Origin: Heliopora coerulea
Lineage: Eukaryota; Cnidaria; Anthozoa; Scleralcyonacea; Helioporidae
Assembly: GCA_030142905.1 (NCBI GenBank)
Contig: JASJOG010000189.1
Span: 55,001-119,000 of the forward strand
Length of the DNA: 64,000 bases
Reading direction: 5' to 3'
Shown: positions 33,892-43,862 of the stretch, piece after piece
Numbering within the stretch: position 1 is the first letter of the stretch
Layout of the letters: each line of letters begins with the position of its first letter
The notes under the pieces: model-generated
What the model was told of the DNA's origin: nothing
What the model saw: only the letters and a program-made list of their open reading frames with translations
Database searches by the model: none
Position numbers and translations under genes: made by a program

Positions 33892-35597
33892 ATGGCTAGA
33901 TGGAATGCTGGTACAGTGTTTTATGACAAGCTGAACATAGAAGAAGGTGAAAACTTAATATATAGAATAACAAAACAAAGAGCACCACAGAAAAGGGATA
34001 CAAGATTAGTGAATATGATTACTGACGAGGAGGGAAATGTACTAATCCGGCAAGACAAAATCAAACAACGTTGGAAAGGGTATTTTGAAACCTTACTCAG
34101 TGTCGAGAATGAAAGGGAAGCGTTAAACAACCAACCTCCTGTTGAAGCACAAACAAAACTTTTAGATATCAAAGAAGTAGAGAGTGCAATCAGGAAAATG
34201 AAATGCGGGAAAGCACCTGCATGCTCAGAAATTAGCACTTACGTCTTTAAAGCCCTGGATGATCTTTGTAGTGAGATGGTCTGCAGTCTTTTAGAGGAGA
34301 TATTTGTTGCAGAGAAAATACCATCAGACTGGAAAAAAAGTGAGATAGTCCCCATTTGTCAACGAAAAGGAAACCTGCTTCATTGTAATAACTACAGGGG
34401 AATCAAACTGATGGAACATCTTTTAAAAGTGTTGGAGCGAGTTTTGGATCAGTGACTGACGAAATTAATAAAGATTGATGACATGCATTTTGGTTTCTCA
34501 AGTGGAAATGGTATAACAGATGCCATCTTTGTTGTAAAAATGATGCAGGAATAGTTCAGGGACAAGGATCAGGACTTGAATTCTGCATTTGTGGATCTGG
34601 AAATGGCATATGATATGGTCAAAAGAGAACTAGTATACTGGTGCTTCAGAAAAAGAAATGTTAAGGAGAGCTTAATCATTCTGGTCAAAGCAACATACAT
34701 GAATGCCCAAACAGTAGTGAGGACATCACACGGAGAAACAGGCCTCTTCAAAATTTAAGTAGGATTGCATCAAGGATCTGCACTGAGTCCATTCTTGTTT
34801 GTTATGGTTCTAGATACGAAAAATGAGACTTGCAGAAGAGGAATACCATGGGAACTTCTTTTGCAGATCACTTGGCGGCTATGGGTAGAACAATCGAGGA
34901 ACTGTAGCAAAATTGGTTAAAATGGCAAAAGATGCTAGCTTCACAAGTAAATACTACAAAAACTGAGGTGATGACCAGTACAAGAATCTACAAAGACATG
35001 AATGTAGTTGACAACAACAATATTGTTTTAAAACAGGTTGATGGTTTCAAATATCTTGGGGTGATGTTGAGTGAAAAGGGTGGATCAGGCATGGCAATGA
35101 GAGCTCAAGTGAATGCAGCATGGTTGAAGTGGAAAGAAATGAGTGGGGTCATTTACGATAAAAGAATGCCAAGGAAACTTAAAGTCAAACTGTATAAAGC
35201 CGTTATTCGACCGGTACTTACCTATGGAGCTGAGATGTGGACTTTAAGAACTAAGGAGGAAAATGCCTTGGAAGCTACGGAAATGAGACTGTTGCGGAGA
35301 CTGAAAGGAGTAACACTGCTGGACCTTATTAGATGTGAAGATATTACGAAAGAAATGGATGTGGACCCGATAATTGAGAAGATTCGAGCGGCACGATTAA
35401 GATGGTTTGGTCACACTGTCAGAATGAGCAAAAACAACCTGGTTAAACTTGCATGGAAAATGGAGGTAGATGAAAGACGACTCACTAGGAGGCCCAGAAA
35501 ACGGTGGAGTGATAACATAAAAGAAGATCTGTCCAGGAAGGGATTGACACAGGAGGATGCCCTGGAGAAGAACAGTTGGAGAGAAAGAATCAATTAA
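33892..35597 (+). pseudogene. RTE-like LINE reverse transcriptase relic
   Basis: Reverse transcriptase blocks appear in order: YRGIKLMEHLLKVLERVLDQ (34390-34455), FGFSSGNGITDAIF (34488), motif A region AFVDLEMAYDMVKRE (34580), motif B GLHQGSALSPFLF (34760) and a motif C remnant FADH (34860-34871) where YADD or FADD is usual. A 221-residue frame (34932-35597) covers the C-terminal part, with FKYLGVMLSEKGG, YGAEMWTLRTKEEN and RPRKRWSDNIKEDL. At least four stops or frameshifts and the altered motif C make it inactive. Confidence 0.85.
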
Positions 35598-35653
35598 CAA
35601 AGACCACGATCCGGCAACATCGCTGGACAAGGTGGATGATGATGATGATGATA

Positions 35654-36547
35654 GTACAGTCTATCTAATCGGCATTCAGTGGGAAAACGAACCGTTCAAG
35701 ACGACCGCAAACGAATGATGACAACTTGGCTTACGTATAATTTTAGACATAGTTGCTTGCAAGAGCGTAAAATTGAGTAACATAATTTTATTGTTTACTA
35801 ATGGAAATAAACAAGTTATGCAATAAAATATTTGCTAACAATCTTATCATGATGAATTATTACATAATTTTAATTAAAAGAACAATAATTTTAGTTAAAG
35901 ATTATATTTATATATTATATTTATATTTAAAGATTTAAAGATCATATTTATAACCGCTGCACCACATTTTATTTGTTAATGACAAGGTCCATTGTATCAA
36001 TTCTTAGAATCAATTAGCATTTCATAAACGAGAAGACATTATTAATACTAACTTACTTATTAAGTTATATCTAAGAGATCACACAGACTATTACGACAAA
36101 ACTTTACTCAAAATACACAAAATTCATCTTCTTGTTATTAACTCATATCTTGGGTTTTCAAGATGTCTTTGTTTTTCAGGATTTGTTTTCACTTTAATAA
36201 ACAGACAACAGTACAAAGAAAATGTTAAATAAGGACTTTTTTACCTTTCCTGTAATATTAAAAGAATTCTATTTTGCGATTAAAATATGAATCATATGAT
36301 TATATATTGTCCATTTGCGTATCGAGTTTGGGTCTAAGTATTTTGATATTGAACCCGTTTTTAAGCTTACATAGAATTTTGTAGATGCTTTGTCTAGAAC
36401 TTTAAACTAGCTTGGGTCACAGGCAACATTTTTGGTTTTTGATTCTTGGAGATGTTTGTAGATTTGTTAATTCCTATGTAAAACAAACTATTTCGCGATC
36501 AAGGCTTATTGTACTAAAACTTTACATTGCAAAACTTTGATTGCAAA
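35654..36547. other. Intronic, no gene recognised
   Basis: Very AT-rich, with ATATTTATA-type low-complexity repeats around 35880-35955. Nothing coding recognised. Confidence 0.4.
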
Positions 36548-36757
36548 AATTTTTTTTTTCGATTTTGTGAGTTGTTGTGTGCTAACAAAGTGCTGTGAAA
36601 TAAAATTGTCAACAGCATGAAGTGTGCATGTCAGGATAGATGAACGATCTTCAAGCTCGATACTCAGAAAATGATTTCTGAGCCCCAGACGGGGATCGAA
36701 CCAGCAACCTGCTGATGACCTGTGAGACGCTCTAACCATTGAGCTACGGAGACTCAG
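36548..36757 (-). mobile_element. tRNA-derived SINE candidate
   Basis: On the minus strand the head contains an A box (TAGCTCAATGG within 36732-36746) and a B box (GGTTCGATCCC, 36692-36702) about 30 bp apart. The ends GAGTCTC and GGGGCTC can form a seven-pair acceptor stem with two wobbles, and a D arm GCTC/GAGC is present. The anticodon and T stems pair poorly, so this is not a working tRNA gene. About 130 bp of unrelated sequence and an A-rich end (about 36548-36560) follow, as expected of a SINE. Confidence 0.65.
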
Positions 36758-37229
36758 ATGGTGACCTAAGGTGCAAGTTCGATATTTATGTGCGACCTAA
36801 GCGGAAGCCACGATATATTACTAATGATTGATGTAGCTTAATGTTTGAGAAAACATGAGAGCTTGGATATATTAAATTTCCAGGATTTCATACATCCCTA
36901 AATCGAAGCTGCAGCAGATTGGAAAAATGTCTTGCATAATAGAAATTCTATTCTCCCTATCTTATTGTCGAATAGTGCTAAGGGTCGTCTCTTGATGCTA
37001 TTGAAAACAATTTCATAGAAATACTTTCATATCTATGCTCATGAACATTATATTCTATGCTAAAATTTTAAATGAATGTGATAAAAGCGCAAATGAGAGA
37101 CGCCAGAATAAAATTAATGTATTTTCACGTTACTATCTTTGAGTTGGGTGTTATTGATTGTATATTTTCTGGTAATGAATAGTAAAAAAGTAATATGTGT
37201 GATTACTAACATTTTCCTTTGTTTCTTAG
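36758..37229. other. Intronic, nothing recognised
   Basis: AT-rich. The end is the polypyrimidine tract and AG of the exon F acceptor. Confidence 0.4.
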
Positions 37230-37269
37230 GAATCATATTTCATCAATGAACCAGGAGAGGATGAATGTG
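37230..37269 (+). CDS. Host gene exon F (40 bp, phase 0-1)
   Basis: Very good splice sites: acceptor TTTTCCTTTGTTTCTTAG and donor G|GTGAGT. It encodes ESYFINEPGEDEC and leaves a split G codon. Its phase matches exons E and G. Confidence 0.55.
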
Positions 37270-37968
37270 GTGAGTAACATATGTCGGACTAAAATGATAA
37301 AAAATGTTTGAACATTTACAGAGTTAAAAGCAATCAACTTTCTAATATTTTAGCCTTGAATACAAATTTCTAATAGAAAACATGCCAGTAGATTTCTTGG
37401 AACAGGTTAGTTTTCGTTTTGCATCGTATGCTTGACAATTAAAATGACATACTGGTGAGGTATGCTAATTAAAGACAACAAAGTTTTCAAAGTTATGTCA
37501 TTGAAATTAATTTTCCCTAAACAGATTTCTTAACCAGTATTTAAGGTACAATAGCTTGTGCTCTTTCAGAGACATTGGCAGTTTCACACTGGTTGCACCA
37601 AATTATTCTAAGAGTAAATTCCATGTTAAGTTTAGATGTCAATCATTTTACATAAGTTTTTGACAAATTTTGATATTTTTTCGTTGTCCAACAGATTTCT
37701 CATTGATTAAAGTTGTTCTGATTTTAGAAAAAAACGATTTCCCTAAAAATCGAATTGGATTATTACTGGTTTAGCATATATTACACTGTTACTTTTAGAT
37801 AGGATAAACATTGCATTTTACTAGCTTTAAATGAGTTGCTTACAACTTGTGATATGATAAATTTATAGTTGATAAATTGATAAAATATATATATATATAT
37901 ATTATATATATATATTATAGTTGATAAAATATAGTGTGATAAATTTATAGATAAATTTATATTTATAG
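37270..37968. other. Intronic, (TA)n tract next to PLE
   Basis: Unremarkable until a TA-rich microsatellite at 37884-37919 and short TAGTTGATAAA repeats that run up to the 5'-truncated PLE. Confidence 0.5.
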
Positions 37969-37993
37969 TTGATCTCTGGTTGCTGAAATTGTA

Positions 37994-38956
37994 ATGCAAT
38001 CCATAGAGGAACGAGCTCTTGCAACTTACAAACACACGTTACCTTTTTGGTTTCGTTACGTTGACGACACGATTACTGCTCTACCCGAAGACGAGATTGA
38101 CGAGTTTCACAAACACATTAACGAACAGAACAGTCACATACAATTTACCAAAGAGATTGAAGAACACGGAGCTATTCCGTTCCTAGACTGTTTGGTAAGT
38201 CGTGACAATAACAAACTACAGACCACTGTCTACAGGAAACCAACGCATACTGACAGACTACTGGATCAATCATCGTACAACCCAACCTCACAAAAAGCTA
38301 CCACCATCAAAACATTGATGAGACGCGCACAACTCATCTACAACTCACCCGACGCTCTACGCCAAGAAAATGACTACTTACAATGCGTTTTCCACAAAAA
38401 CAACTATAACTCTGACTTCATCAAACTTAACACTTACAAAGACAATGAACGCGACGAAAACAACAGTCCAACTACAACTACAGCAACGATACCCTACATA
38501 AAAGGTACGTCTGAGATTATCTCGCGTATCTTACGTCCATACAACATACGAGTAGCGCACAAACCGATCACAACTTTACGACATGTACTGACTAACGTTA
38601 AGGACAGAGAACAACCGCACGAAAGACAAGGTGCAGTTTACAAAATTAATTGCTCCGACTGCCAAGCCACTTATATAGGTGAGACTAGCAGAAACTTAAA
38701 TATACGACTAACAAAACACCAACGAGCGACAAAAAACGGAGACAAAACCAACCACATTGCCGAACACCACCGACAAACCAAACACAACATTGACTGGGAA
38801 TCGGCAAAATGCATTACGTACAGCTCCAACTACAAACAGCGACTCACACTAGAAAGCTGGTATACGAACTTAGAACAAAATCCATTAAACCGATCACAAT
38901 TACCGGGACCTTACAAACGACTAATTCACAAAGTCAAACGTGCGAGCAGCCAATAG
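37994..38956 (+). CDS. PLE reverse transcriptase C-terminus plus GIY-YIG endonuclease (320 aa, truncated)
   Basis: The frame is intact from the truncation point to its stop. RYVDD (21-25) is reverse transcriptase motif C, followed by IPFLDCLVSR and TTVYRKPTHTD, the conserved PLE blocks after the catalytic core. The nuclease domain has AVYKI, C220 and C223, TYIGE (226-230), R238 as likely catalytic arginine, and E287. Motifs 1 to A of the polymerase are missing because of the 5' truncation. The type resembles Penelope/Poseidon-like PLEs more than the CNCR type at 2.2-3.8 kb. Confidence 0.85.
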   Translation: MQSIEERALATYKHTLPFWFRYVDDTITALPEDEIDEFHKHINEQNSHIQFTKEIEEHGAIPFLDCLVSRDNNKLQTTVYRKPTHTDRLLDQSSYNPTSQKATTIKTLMRRAQLIYNSPDALRQENDYLQCVFHKNNYNSDFIKLNTYKDNERDENNSPTTTTATIPYIKGTSEIISRILRPYNIRVAHKPITTLRHVLTNVKDREQPHERQGAVYKINCSDCQATYIGETSRNLNIRLTKHQRATKNGDKTNHIAEHHRQTKHNIDWESAKCITYSSNYKQRLTLESWYTNLEQNPLNRSQLPGPYKRLIHKVKRASSQ

Positions 38957-39112
38957 ACTTACACTTCAACAAACTGATAATTAACGCCTACACAACCACA
39001 TCCATTGCTTCTCGCCAAATATCACACCTCCATGACTAATACGACCGCCCACTTATCTCGCACGAGCCAGATACAAATACAGACGAACCTGACATTTACT
39101 GTCCTTTTGACT

Positions 39113-39151
39113 CTGAAGATGACCGCCGCTAAGGCTGTCGAAACGTCAGTC
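39113..39151 (+). ncRNA. Hammerhead-like core in PLE 3' region
   Basis: Core CTGAAGA (39113-39119), helix II GAC.GCC/GGC.GTC with a CTAA-type loop, core GAAA (39140-39143), mini-helix III AC/GT and triplet GTC ending at 39151. All core bases fit CTGANGA...GAAA...GTH. Stem I pairs poorly and one base separates the core from helix II, so activity is uncertain. It lies about 155 bp after the PLE stop codon. Confidence 0.5.
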
Positions 39152-39394
39152 ACTTCAACCAACAGTCTTTCTCAAGACTACACTAACCTGGACGATCAAC
39201 TTCCTCAAACATGATACTATTTTCTAATATTGAAAATATCACGTGCATCTTGTTACTTTTGCATTCATCGTACATGAATCAACGCAGTTTTTTCTTAGTA
39301 TCGAAGATGTCTTAATTCATGAATTAGATTCCCTGAAGTATAATAAGCGACCTAAAAAGGGACTGCATAACTTTTTTTTTCTTATATCGCTTAG

Positions 39395-39429
39395 GAAACC
39401 GGAAAGACGAAGAAGAGAATCAAATGTGA
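39395..39429 (+). CDS. Host gene terminal exon G
   Basis: An excellent acceptor (nine T followed by CTTATATCGCTTAG). It completes the split codon of exon F to G and reads NRKDEEENQM before TGA at 39427-39429. The acidic end resembles exons E and F in composition. Candidate AATAAA polyadenylation signal at about 39599-39604. Confidence 0.55.
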
Positions 39430-42063
39430 TATCACATTTTGACATTTACTATTGTATTCTTCTATTGCTAACTATTCTTATAATGTATAGGAAAGAGTTT
39501 ATGTTGTGTACGCAGTCGCATTTGATGTACTTTGATTTGTTCAGCAACGTCTAAATTGTTTTCCTTTGAAAAAAAATCTCAACCAAAAAGATGCCTGATA
39601 ATAAATTAAAATTGACCACATTACTAATTAAATTCCATGTAATACAACTCCATTAAATTCAGTGCTACAGAAAATAACACTATTAACAACGTGAAAAGCA
39701 TTAAGTTACAAAAGAAAAAGTAGCGAAGTGAAACAAACCAAAATGAAAATAAAGGAAGAGAAAGAAAACAAAGTAGTCAACCAAATAATACAAGACACAA
39801 TACTAACCAACAGCAAAAACTCACGACCACTAAACACCAGACAAAAACGAGCACAGCACAACCCAGTGAGACCTAATAGTACACAGCAAAAGGACAACAG
39901 TAAGAGAAGAAAAGGAAAGAAAACTGTCATATCAACACTAAATAAGCAATATTTGAAAAGTTATAGAACAACAATTATTTTTAACGAAAAATTATGTATT
40001 CCGTTTTCTTTGACTTATGAAAAACGTTCACTACAAGGAATGGAGCAATCTTAAACTGAAGCTTTATCTCTACATATCCATGCCTTTTTTGTTGAAGTTT
40101 TCTGTTTTCTTTGCTATCAAGGATGTTTTGTTTTCACGTTTTCTGAAATATATCACTGCATAATGAAACATTATTATGCAAAACAGTCTGGATACCACTA
40201 TGGTATTCACGTTACAATTATTAATCGTACCGTATTAAGCTAAAAATGTACATGTCTGCACAACATAAGCTCTTAATAGTATTCGTAATTAAGCTACTTT
40301 TGAGATTAAGCATTCCATGTCAGCGTTACAGATGTTTGGTATGTACTGTAATAACGGATCCTCAGGAAACTATTGGGCTCATACTACTTGCTACTCTCAT
40401 GCTTCATTAGCATTGCTAACGTTTCTTAAGATGAGATACAATTATACCGAACAATTTGGACAAGTTTGTTTATAACATGCGAATTGAAACCAACGTCAAT
40501 TTTCTCAAAACCTTTTACTATTTCAGTTGTGTCACAGCTCTTTGTGGACTAAATTTATACAAATAATTTTATTTGTTTGTTAACTTTTCCTCACTTTCTT
40601 ATCAAGATAAGGTAATTATACCAATTATTATGCCCTTTAAAAAGCTGGTGAATGAGATTTTAAAGGCAATGCTCATACTACACCCTGTAACGTTGACATC
40701 CTTTTGTTGTTTCTTGAAAAATGCTCTAGAATGCTGTTTGTTACGTAGATATAACTCTACCATTTGAACTCGTTTTCAAAAAGTAACCTCCTGACGCTTT
40801 TAGATATAATCAAAAGCTACTTCAACTCTAAATGAGAAGGATAAAGAGCAAAAATTTCAATAATAAAACAAGATAATATTGAAGGTGCTGTGGAGAAACC
40901 ATCATTTGAAGTGGTTTAATATCCTCAAATATTTCCATCTTTCTGTTATGCTAAATCAAAAGCATTTCAGGCCTTTCTTTCAGTTTTTTCAAACATTCAG
41001 GCTAAAGCAGAGAAGAGTCTCATGGAGATATTGAGCGATCGCCGAATTGTGTTACCTATTATTTGTAGCATCGAAAGTTCATGGTGCTTTGGCTTTTTTC
41101 TTGTCATTCGCAACAAAAGTTTCCCTGATTCAATAGTTACAAAATCGATGATAAAACATTTTCGTAAAGACAATGATTATGAGCAAATTAGGTAGCTGAG
41201 CAACAGAAAAATCCGAACTAAACTAATTACTTTGGTTGAAATGTTTTGATATTGGACTTTAAAAAAAATAACTACCCATACGCAGTATGCTAATTAAAGC
41301 GAAGGGGTTCCTTTGAAACGAGTTTAATTAGCTTTTTAAGTGTGTTTTCTTTATCCTTATTTTACTGTAGAAAAATTGAAACTATTGTGACAGCTTCTAT
41401 GTTTAATAAATGGAGCATAATGAGAAAGTTAAACTTCGGATAAGTAAGGTTGGGATTTGGTGTTCTACTTTATCTATGAGATAATACACAAAGTCAGTGC
41501 ATTAAAACTTTAGTAAACGCCTCCTATATTCCATTCTGCGAGAATTTGTTTACGATTGCACCGAAGTAGAAGTAGTTAATGACTACGAAAGTAAAATGAA
41601 TATCTTCGTAGTTTTCAGGTAAATATCCGCAACTCAAAAGTGAAAACGCCATTCCCATTACTTTGCTTGCTTCATGTCAAAAAGGGAGAAACTGTCACTC
41701 TTGTTTCCTAGCTGAATATATGACTTTGCAAGCTGATAAAGTAATAGCAACTTATTTGTAGAAAAAGCATTGTTAATCACTTAATAAAATGTCTTTAAAA
41801 AAATCAAAAAATGTGCTTACTGATATTTTCTTTTATTTTGCTAAACTGAAACTGAGCTGTATCCACCGTAACTACAAGTTCTATGATAATTATTACGATT
41901 GAGCTTTCAGTGAACTGCATTGCATTTAATACTATACAAACTCGGGTAGTGAAGGAACCAAAATATAATAATGATGACTACACAGTCAGAAAAACGTAAT
42001 AAGTCTTTCGGGGTAATATTATCCTAATATTAAATTAAATCACTGAGAATTAATCAGGTATCA
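39430..42063. other. Host 3' UTR, then intergenic
   Basis: AATAAA near 39600 may end the host transcript. Beyond it no gene is recognised. A lysine-rich 108-residue plus frame (39728-40054) has no known motif. An open stretch near 40980-41170 lacks similarity to anything I know. Confidence 0.4.
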
Positions 42064-42271
42064 TAACAGACAATGTAGGATGAATATTAAGGCCCGGCTC
42101 AAGATTCTAATATGAATAGCCATGGCGGGATAAATCACTACAAATAACAAAACATGTTCGATTATCCCGTCATGGCTATTCATATTAGAATCTTGAGCTA
42201 AGCCTTAATATTCATCCTACGACTACGATTCCCGCCTAGAAAATCTTTGGTCAATGTCGTAACAGACAATG
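42064..42271. mobile_element. Small foldback element
   Basis: Inverted arms 42075-42133 and 42162-42220 (59 bp, a few mismatches) surround a 28-bp loop. The region is bracketed by two copies of TAACAGACAATG (42064-42075 and 42260-42271), which may be a 12-bp target duplication. No coding content. Superfamily unknown. Confidence 0.6.
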
Positions 42272-43290
42272 CTCGATTTTATCAAATATCAAACATCATA
42301 CAAGGATAATAACTGGGCAGAACTGTATTTTTACGTTTTACTATAAGTTATTTTATATTGCTTTTTGTTTGGATTTAATTTATAACACTTTTTTTTGTTT
42401 TGTTTCATATAATTTATTTTGTTTTCGCTAGAAAGTCCTGTCAAGTCATTCTTGTTTGCCTGAGTAAGATGTTACAAATTTTAGCGTTGCCTTTTAAATA
42501 AGTGAAGGGAAATAGCTTGTTTTAAGTAATATTATACTCCTTTAAGCACTTTAGGAGGTACGTTTCGCCGTCAGGGTTGTGTCCCAAGATATTTATGCAC
42601 GAAACAATGTTAGGCATTTTTTACTCTTTTTCTCTTTATTGATACATACTTCTCTATTAAACTCTACACTGCATGGCCAACTGCATAACCGTCTAGCTAT
42701 CGATAAAACCCCAAGGCCGGGTGGTCGGTTTTGAATTCTATTGTCTCACTCGTGTTAATTGCTAATACACCTTCACAACACGAATATATACTCCAGGATT
42801 TACTCTCAAACTAACTCATACTCATTTACTCAACTTTACATGGCATACCGTTAGCGTAGCCATGTCACGCTCACTATGGCCCATGGCTAAATGCGCATTC
42901 TATTATTAACAATTTCACCCCCAATCGTTAGACAATCACAATTACACAACTGTAAGACCAATGTGGTTCCAATTACCTACTCTAAAACCAAAAATATGTG
43001 ATTATTCTCTATTGTTTTCACGTTACACTAATCTGGACCTCTGACCCTTACTTTCACCACTTAACGCATCTGTTTCTTTGCTCCTCAGTTATTCTGCCTT
43101 TGTCTATCTTAGTCCTCTTCTTCTGCATCTTCATTACTTTGCCCTAGTAGTGACCTCTAATTCACAAATTTCTCTTAAGCGCTTTAATACGAACTCTTTT
43201 AAAGAGCATAGTCCACTTTTTTTGCTTAGTGTGCTAAAATTGAAGCTTAAAGATACTGTAAGATTACAAAATGTAGTTAGTGTTTAGAAA
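42272..43290. other. Intergenic, no gene recognised
   Basis: AT-rich with short spurious frames only. Nothing recognised. Confidence 0.4.
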
Positions 43291-43292
43291 TA

Positions 43293-43860
43293 CCGTAATT
43301 ATTCGAATAAACGCCTCCCTCGATTAAACGCCGCAGGGACAATCAAAAACATCATTAAACGCCACCCTCGAATAAACGCTGCAATCTTTCTCGTCATTGC
43401 GGCGTTTATTCGAAGCATTTATTTACAACCACTGTAAGCAATTCAAGTACCTATGTTTAAAAACAAAAGAGAAAAACGAATCCTTTCGACACTGAAGAAT
43501 ACACGTCTTCTGATGTTGAAGCGGCATGCCCGATTATTCAGCAGTTAGACTCGGACCACGAAGGAGACAGTGACATTGAAATGGACTTAAAGTCCGAAAC
43601 TTACTAGTCTAGCCATTATATAAAAGACAGTGGACAGTTCAATTTTCAGATATAATCATTTAAATTGAAAAGACATATAACTTTTATTCTTAGTTTTTTG
43701 GGGGTTGATTGTATTGGTTAAATTGACGTTTAAATTACACAATAAATTCACAGTTGTTGTTACAAGGTTTGCAATAAAAGCCGCCCTCGAATAAACGCCG
43801 CATCTTAAGTGCCAAAAACTTAATAAACGCCGCGGCGTTTGTTTATTCGAATAATTATGG
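43293..43860. mobile_element. TA-flanked DNA transposon remnant (568 bp)
   Basis: The inverted ends start CCGTAATTATTCGAATAAAC on the left and CCATAATTATTCGAATAAAC on the right. Each is flanked by TA (43291-43292 and 43861-43862). GAATAAACGCCGC-type subrepeats recur near both ends, and a hairpin lies around 43374-43416. A TA duplication fits the Tc1/mariner-pogo group. It contains a short acidic coding remnant, so it looks like an internally deleted copy rather than a pure MITE. Confidence 0.7.
43479..43607 (+). pseudogene. Acidic C-terminal remnant inside TA-flanked transposon
   Basis: Frame with NPFDTEEYTSSDVEAA, then QLDSDHEGDSDIEMDL and a TAG at 43605-43607. It has no catalytic motif. 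Acidic tails of this kind occur at the ends of pogo/Tigger-type transposases, which is the basis for the call; it may be something else. Confidence 0.4.
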
Positions 43861-43862
43861 TA

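Larger units (their letters stand above)
32350..35653 (+). mobile_element. RTE-like LINE, inactivated
   Basis: A probable 5' untranslated region (about 32350-32728, GC-richer than its surroundings, with an AGT repeat at 32655) is followed by apurinic endonuclease and reverse transcriptase remnants. The element ends in a (GAT)n tail at 35635-35652. Short tandem-repeat tails and this endonuclease/polymerase type are usual for the RTE clade, including proteins often annotated as craniofacial development protein 2-like. It is sense-oriented in the intron between exons E and F. Confidence 0.85.
37969..39206 (+). mobile_element. 5'-truncated Penelope-like element
   Basis: A single plus-strand copy starts inside the reverse transcriptase (the frame is open from SLVAEIVMQ at about 37970) and runs through GIY-YIG and a 3' region with a hammerhead-like core. 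It ends near CTGGACGATCAACTTCC, the same 3' tip found in the palindrome at 57248-57352. It lies 50 bp after a (TA)n tract. Unlike the other PLE loci here, no inverted partner was seen. Confidence 0.85.
4693..39429 (+). other. Host gene model: seven-exon 3' part, unknown 35-residue repeat protein
   Basis: Seven short exons, each with AG before and GT after (the last with a stop), join in one frame. They are 4693-4797, 17215-17319, 19218-19322 and 20823-20927 (each 105 bp, phase 1 at both ends), 31567-31628 (phase 1 to 0), 37230-37269 (phase 0 to 1) and 39395-39429 (phase 1 to stop). Exons 1 and 3 are clearly related, and exons 2 and 4 weakly so, implying a duplicated two-exon unit of 70 residues. 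The product is hydrophilic, rich in K and E, and ends in an acidic tail. No domain or family is recognised. The 5' part must lie left of the window or in undetected exons. The large introns hold most of the retroelements described here. Confidence 0.6.

Noticed and set aside
36682..36757. Functional tRNA gene
   Set aside because: Anticodon and T stems do not pair properly and a SINE-like body follows.
40983..41172. Open stretch after TTCAG, reading AKAEKSLMEILSDRRIV
   Set aside because: No donor, no similarity, and it lies beyond the terminal host exon; likely chance.
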